From Mnemiopsis leidyi (Eukaryota > Ctenophora > Tentaculata > Lobata > Bolinopsidae): DNA of 27,011 nucleotides. The first letter of the stretch is position 1. Every line of letters begins with the position of its first letter. This document shows, piece after piece, positions 22,037 through 27,011 of the stretch. The notes beneath the pieces are model-generated. The model saw only the letters and a program-made list of their open reading frames with translations. It did not search any database and was not told the origin of the DNA. The stretch covers positions 2,382 through 29,392 of the forward strand of contig JH154102.1 in the NCBI GenBank assembly GCA_000226015.1. Reading direction: 5' to 3'. Made by a program: the position numbers and the translations under genes.

Positions 22037-25000
22037 TCAAATCATACGACTTGGGTTGCCCGGGATATTTCCTGCACGTGGCATGCAAGCTCCAATCAAA
22101 TCCTCGGGTTTTACAGTCGAAATGAACTGTTTAGCGACAATGGAATGCAATGTGTTTACAGCGGCCAGACTTTCTATGTCCGTTATTGAGGGACTGTATT
22201 GTGTTGTATCAGCCAGTGAGATGCGCATGTACTGCGACAATATCTGAAATATAATTGTCATTCTTGGAATTTGATTTGTAATTAGACAACGATTATTCAA
22301 CATGACTTACCAATCCGAACCTTGTTCCAATTAGTTTCTTACGCCATTTACGCAATGTATATCGATTTCAGTTATAAAAGCGAGCTGTAAATACAGCCTA
22401 AAGCAAGTTGAAGTAACGTAAATTATTAATGAAATGAATTTTAGAGGCATGATCTTCTCTGAATCCACACGTGTGTTAAAATAAATTGATAAAGCAGAGG
22501 GAAATGCAAAAACATCGATCGATATGGATTCCTTCTCTAGAAATAAAAATCAATCATTAAATAGTGAACTAATACGAGTTTGAATATCATAACTATAATT
22601 GTACCGACCTGTGCGTGAGTGGTAACGTTAGGGAAAAAGAGGGCGGCACCAAGAGATAAGAGAGTGTCACTGACTGATATCCTCTGATCGGGACTTGGTA
22701 GTACCATCTCTTGCAGCAGCGAAATACTCTGTAGGAAATGTCTTCACATTTTGGTAAAACGACAGGATGTCAAGGTTTATCAGGAAATAGATATAAAATT
22801 ACCTATCAAAACACTTCTGGTCCACACACAGATTGGGACAATTAAGAAATAAAGAATGCAAATGTACAAATGTAGTAGGTGGGGCCAAACGGTGCACATT
22901 AATTACCAGTTCCTACAAAACAAAAATATACATTGTGCCATGGTACAATTTACATGGCACAATTGTGTACAGAAATTTAAACACCTATAAGTTAAACAAG
23001 AGAATTCGCCGGTGAAACTTGAGTAAGTTGAACAAGATTTAACTCAACAAAGATTGAAAGTGAAAATAAAAGTGAAACAAACCTCCACAAGACGCGGAAC
23101 TGATGCGAGATCAACCGGACACTGAGCAAATCCAGTGGAGTCTTTTTCTACGAAGCCCAGCACCTCAAACACAGAGAGAAATGTCTTGCCTGAGTTTGAA
23201 CTTTAGGAACAGTATGTTTTGTTCGGCCGTCACGCGTTTGTTAAAATCTAGGACGTCAAAATTTGACGAACTCCATGAAATGTACTTACCATTTAAGTTT
23301 TCATGGATAAACCTTGGCTGGAGTACAAGGATAACTTACTGGATTACATTCTGGAGTGTACAGATTAGTTACTGAATCACATTCCGGAGTGTACAGATTA
23401 GTTACTGGATTACCTACCTAGAGTATAAAGATCGCTCTTGTCGTACACACTGCTGAAGAGCACAGGCTCGTTAAAGCTGTTGTGATGAAAACTTATCTCC
23501 GGAGACCAAGCTACTGGATTACCTGGGATAGAAGTTTGGAGAAATTTTTTAAGTATGTACATCATTTAAGTTTGCAAGATTTAGCCTGATCTTACTGCAA
23601 ATCTTATCTAATCCTTTATTTTCTCTCTGTTTTAAGTGCTGCTAGATCATACTGGGAACCTAATTATCAGTTAACTGGAAGTTGCAGAAAATATGATATT
23701 CAGTTACTGAGGTTGTCACCTGCGATGATTTCGTTTTTGTCAGTGGCTACAGCTGGTGAGCCGTCTGAGTTGTTCATGTTTACTGCCCATCCAAAGTCAA
23801 TAAGTATCACCTGAGCACAGAGAATTTAGAGAACTAGAATAAGAAAACGGACTACAGCAAAACAAGAATATGAAGATAGCAATTTACGGACATAACCAAA
23901 ACAGGAAAGGAACAGAAAAAACTTAATTTCAAGAGTAAGGACCTGAACGAGATCAAGAATGTAACAACAAGAACAGAAATGAGAATGTAAGAACAAGAAT
24001 TATAAGAACAAGAAAAAGAGCACAAACAAGAACAAGAACATAAATGTTAGAACAAGAGCAAGAAAAAACGCAAGAAAAAGAACAAAAACAAAAACAATTG
24101 CAGACCTGGCCGGAATGCCGCATCATAAAGTTATCCAGCTTGATATCACGATGGACGACCTTGTGTTTCTTCATGTGATCCAACACAAACAAACACTGTA
24201 CCAACAACAGTAGAACTAGACGTAGCTCCTCCGATACACGATCTAGGAATAGATATTCCTTAGATATATATCTATATCTATTCCTTAGATATACAGACAC
24301 AACTTAAGTTTATTGAGAGTTGTTAGTTAAAGTCCCTAATTTATTGTTATAGTTATGCTATATATTCATCTTTGACAGCGACTGGTTTTGATGGGTGGTC
24401 GAAAATCAAAATACCATATCCTGCCAAGTGAAGCAGTCAGAAGTGTTAGGAATAAAGGAGATCATTTTATCAATTTAAGTTTAATAGTTCTTCCCGGCTT
24501 AGCAGGTGGACAAAGAAGACAGGGATTACTGGTTGATTAATTTCTCTGTAACAACAGCTTCATCGGAACACTCAAATTATTTAATTATTAGTAGTTGTTG
24601 AAAGTATTAAAAGATTATTTTACCTTTGTTCATGAAGGCAAGCTTGACTTTTTGTTCGACGAACTTGTTAACGAAGTTTTTAAGGCTGAAAGGATACTCC
24701 CTCATTGCAAGGAACGAAGTTCTGCTTGCCATGTCTACGTCCACGTCCAGACCAGAGGGAACGAGTAGAGGTAAATATCTGAAGTGGTAAATACTTAATA
24801 TCTTAGGTGGTAAATGTCTGGAGTCGTAAATATCTTAGGTGGTAAATACTAAATATCTTAGGTGGTAAATGTTCGAACTGGTAAATATCAGAGTTGGTAT
24901 ATATCTGAAGTGGTTTATATCTGTGGTGGTGGATAACAACACTCCTAAGATTTTACCGTTTAAAATGAGTGGTAGAAGCGTTGTAAGAATGTAACATCTG

Positions 25001-25749
25001 AACAACATTAGGATGGTAAGGCAATGACACGGGCACAGAGTGCTCCGCGCTGAACTGCTTCTTGAGGAATATGGTACCGCTCTGTCCGGTATCGTGATCT
25101 GACTGGTTCAATAGATTCACCTGAGGTATTCTGGTATTGAGGTGTATTACCTGAGGTATTGAAGTATGATACCTGAGGTATGTTGCTTGAGATATTAAGG
25201 TGTGTAACATAAGTAAATCGGATGAGTTGGTGTAAACTGATTAAGATAAAGTCAGATTAAGGTCACAGACTAATTTTTCCCGCACAAAACAAATTACAAA
25301 CTTGACATAATTAAAACTTAAGTAAATATAAAATGCAAAGTCCAAGAGAAAATATGCGAGTAATGAAGATTTATGCAGTGAGGGGTGAGAAAAATATATA
25401 TACGTATCCCCGTGTATGTACTAATATGTAGCCCTACATGCTTGTCAAAAAGGAGTAAAATTGTCTTACTCTATCATAATCACTCAACCAATTAAAGCAT
25501 TTATTTCTAAAATTTCACATCACCTAGCTTCATCAAATACATAACATTTAGTTTAACACGCGACGTCATCAAACACATGACGTCATCAAAAACATGACGT
25601 CATCAAACACATGACGTCATCAAAAACATGACGTCATCAAACACGTGGTATTATTTAAACACAAACCATCATCTTAAGGACCAGAGGACCGTAATGCTGG
25701 TGTAAGATTTTGAAGACAAGAGAGCAACTCCCCTCCCGCTCGTGAACAT
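22037..25749 (-). CDS. PINK1-like serine/threonine kinase, nine consecutive exons, 5' end missing
   Basis: PINK1 is the mitochondrial kinase that phosphorylates ubiquitin and Parkin on damaged mitochondria. Minus-strand exons 25749-25667, 25120-24957, 24778-24624, 24242-24106, 23810-23720, 23522-23418, 23189-23083, 22728-22609 and 22243-22037 join in phase with no stop, about 388 residues to the final TGA. Kinase marks in order: GPLVLKMM with the ATP-binding lysine (PINK1 has the same KMM); LPYHPNVVQMLHSY (like APHPNIIRVL); FLAMREYPFSLKNF (like FLVMKNYPCTLRQY); HRDIKLDN; IDFGWAV; AGNPVAWSPE (like GGNGCLMAPE); YDKSDLYTLG. A helical C-terminal part follows, as in PINK1. The glycine loop and the N-terminal mitochondrial signal and membrane segment were not found between 25750 and 27011. 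All three catalytic residues are present. Assignment as PINK1 rather than another divergent kinase rests on the pre-HRD region and is recalled, not aligned. Confidence 0.72.
22932..22963. repeat. 11-bp perfect inverted repeat (hairpin) in a PINK1-like intron
   Basis: ATTGTGCCATG at 22932-22942 pairs with CATGGCACAAT at 22953-22963 across a 10-nt loop. Confidence 0.8.
23320..23432 (-). repeat. 33-34-bp array that includes the 3' end of a PINK1-like exon
   Basis: On the minus strand, the exon end ATCTTTATACTCTAG and donor GTAGGTAATCCAGTAACTA are followed by units beginning ATCTGTACACTCC and carrying the same AATCCAGTAACTA. The start of the same exon (23522) also reads AG|GTAATCCAGTA. Confidence 0.9.
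23950..24100. repeat. purine-rich AAGAACAAG simple repeat
   Basis: Irregular AAGAACA and AACAAGAA units run up to the donor of the HRD exon. On the transcribed strand they form a long pyrimidine-rich tract within the first part of the intron. Confidence 0.85.
24254..24293. repeat. duplicated TATTCCTTAGATATA with palindromic centre
   Basis: The 15-mer occurs at 24254-24268 and 24279-24293, around TAGATATATATCTA. It lies directly upstream, on the minus strand, of the acceptor of the HRD exon. Confidence 0.8.
24770..24930 (-). repeat. 16-bp (some 23-bp) array filling a PINK1-like intron and including its acceptor
   Basis: About nine units of GGTAAATATCTGAAGT type on the plus strand. On the minus strand each reads CCACTTCAGATATTTACC or a variant. 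The copy at 24770-24785 is the real acceptor CTTCAG|ATATTTACC. The intron is only 178 bp long (24779-24956) and is nearly all repeat. Confidence 0.92.
25119..25203 (-). repeat. repeated acceptor-like CCTCAGGT units before a PINK1-like exon
   Basis: ACCTGAGGTAT (plus strand) lies at 25119, 25149 and 25171, with weaker copies between and after. Minus-strand reading gives AATACCTCAG|GT each time; the one at 25120/25121 fits the reading frame. Confidence 0.85.
25561..25636. promoter_or_regulatory. 17-bp array with four perfect CRE palindromes
   Basis: TGACGTCA starts at 25578, 25595, 25612 and 25629, exactly 17 bp apart, with a fifth degenerate CGACGTCA at 25561. Spacers alternate ATCAAACACA and ATCAAAAACA, giving a 34-bp higher order. 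TGACGTCA is the CREB/ATF consensus. It lies in the intron just downstream of the KMM exon of the PINK1-like gene. Confidence 0.75.
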
Positions 25750-25982
25750 CTGAATATCGAGACGTGTTACCTAAGTAAAACGTACGTACGTGTTATTGGA
25801 ATATCAGAGCTAGTAAATAGTTCAATGGGGCACTGTCTAAGAGTCGCATAACGTGATATGTTTAAGTAATAGAAATTTTCTTTAACCTCTGCGTGCAACT
25901 CGTTGATTGAAAACATTCTTCTAATTGAAATAAATTTCGATGTACAACATCATCTTCAGTCTCAAATTATTTGTATATAAGT

Positions 25983-26058
25983 AGAGCTAGGTTTAGATAA
26001 CAGTGGCTAAAAAGGTACGCAGAGCTAGGTTTAGATAACAGTGGCTAAAAAGGTACGC
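25983..26058. repeat. 38-bp perfect tandem duplication
   Basis: AGAGCTAGGTTTAGATAACA and the following 18 bases are repeated exactly at 25983-26020 and 26021-26058. Confidence 0.95.
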
Positions 26059-26244
26059 AGAAATACTATTCGTGGAAATAGATACCCAGCTAATAATTCA
26101 CGACATGCGCTATATCGTTCTAAATTATCCACATTCATAATAATAATTAGCTATTATGTTTCTTATTCTAGTAAGAAACAAACTTACTTTGCACATTCAG
26201 TGGAGTGTTTGAGACAAGGACGTAATCTTCTCCATACACCCACT

Positions 26245-26330
26245 CACCACGTGACACCTCTAGAAATATTGGAGATATATTTAGTTACACCACGTGACAC
26301 CTCTAGAAATATTGGAGATATATTTAGTTA
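26245..26330. repeat. 43-bp tandem duplication with CACGTG
   Basis: CACCACGTGACACCTCTAGA and the following bases are repeated at 26245-26287 and 26288-26330. Each copy has one CACGTGAC site. Confidence 0.95.
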
Positions 26331-26639
26331 CAGGACTACAAGCATATTGAGATTCCGTTGTACATTTTACTATGTACAATCTATAAACGCACCACTTCTA
26401 CTTAAATTTGGGTTTCCTCTGGGTTGGCCGTTTGAAGGAAAGGCCATGTCAGCAGGTGTGAAGCGCCTCTATGACTGTACCCTTTGAAACTTCGAGTCTG
26501 TCATTCCTCATTACCCTAAGTTCGTCCCCTCTTCGTACTTTAATAAAATGTTGTGGGGACGGAAAGAGATAGAGTCATGAAAATTTCAGGTATTGTAGAT
26601 TTTTCAGCGGCTTCTGTGGCTTAGGCTGTGTAGATATTA

Positions 26640-26925
26640 GTTCAGAAGGCCTTTAAGGGCCTTTAAAGGCCTTGAAGGCCCTAAAATGAAAATTTTCAAC
26701 TTTGAACTAGAAGAAAAGTTACACCCGCATTTTGATGTAAAATTTAACAGAGAATCCGAATTTGATAGTTTCGGAGCCGATACATCATCACGTGACCCCT
26801 TAAGTGACCCTTTATAAGGCCCTTAAGGCCCCAAAATTGAAAATTTCAACTTTGAGCTTGAAAAAAGTTAGACCAGTATTTTGACGTAAATCCGAATTTG
26901 ATAGTTTCGGAGCCGGTAATATGCG
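26640..26925. repeat. two related copies of a dispersed-repeat unit with AAGGCCTT palindromes
   Basis: Both copies start with nested AAGGCCTTNAAGGCCC-type palindromes (26647-26683 and 26814-26833). Both continue through AAAATTTTCAACTTTGA-like and TCCGAATTTGATAGTTTCGG segments (near 26755 and 26886). The first is longer. The second runs straight into the end sequence shared with the element at 2.7 kb. Confidence 0.85.
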
Positions 26926-26964
26926 GGAAAAAATGTTGTGGGGCACGATGTTCTGGGGCAGGAC
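26923..26964 (+). mobile_element. second copy of the dispersed element end
   Basis: Starting GGAAAAAATGTTGTGGGGCA, this matches 2740-2780 over about 40 bases with one or two differences. It is therefore the same repeat end in the same orientation. No TTAGGG array accompanies it within the window. Confidence 0.75.
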
Positions 26965-27011
26965 GACGGGAACCCGTTGTTTTTGTTCTCTCCAAGGAAT
27001 ATTTCGAACTA

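Noticed and set aside
25900..25933. Possible extra upstream exon of the PINK1-like gene (TTAG|AAGAATG to CAGAG|GTTAAA, minus strand)
   Set aside because: The phase could fit, but the 11 residues show no kinase glycine-loop character, so it was not added.
26041..26487. 148-codon plus frame
   Set aside because: It crosses the 43-bp duplication and low-complexity DNA and shows no domain; it lies opposite the expected 5' region of the PINK1-like gene.

Overview
The window reads as nuclear DNA of an invertebrate metazoan. It is AT-rich and contains spliceosomal genes with GT..AG introns. The genes include a ciliary BBSome subunit, dynactin p50, a PINK1-like kinase and a secreted C-type lectin, and there are many minisatellites. 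The species cannot be fixed from this sequence. A cnidarian or another early-branching marine animal is a guess only.

Left part (1-7100): an (ATTACT)n microsatellite; one exon-sized open frame on the minus strand for a cysteine- and aromatic-rich extracellular-looking domain (1192-1650); a 69-bp minisatellite; a TTAGGG telomere-like array between 26-bp inverted repeats (2526-2777); a 40-bp CCAAT/CAGCTG repeat; and, unexpectedly, a lone but intact last exon of a second BBS5 gene (4762-4890) with its own poly(A) signal.

Middle part (7101-16896, plus strand): a complete nine-exon BBS5 gene (346 aa); a complete six-exon triosephosphate isomerase gene (252 aa); and a two-exon gene for a 68-aa RIIa/Dpy-30-type protein. 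The 3.3-kb intron of that last gene holds an intronless two-domain C-type lectin gene on the same strand.

Right part (18352-25749, minus strand): a twelve-exon DCTN2 (dynamitin) gene, complete except for one extra base that breaks the frame in exon 6. About 0.65 kb upstream lies a PINK1-like kinase with nine consecutive exons, from the ATP-binding lysine to the stop; its N-terminal exons were not found. The far right holds dispersed and tandem repeats. Its last end sequence matches the right end of the TTAGGG element at 2.7 kb.

The most unusual theme is that tandem or split duplications repeatedly coincide with splice junctions: the BBS5 exon 8 donor, the RIIa exon 1 donor, DCTN2 exons 3 and 5, and three PINK1-like exons. 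Several of the repeated units carry AG|GT. This looks like an ongoing source of decoy splice sites, or of intron change, in this genome. Exon boundaries come from reading-frame phase, GT/AG sites and remembered family similarity; no alignment program was run.
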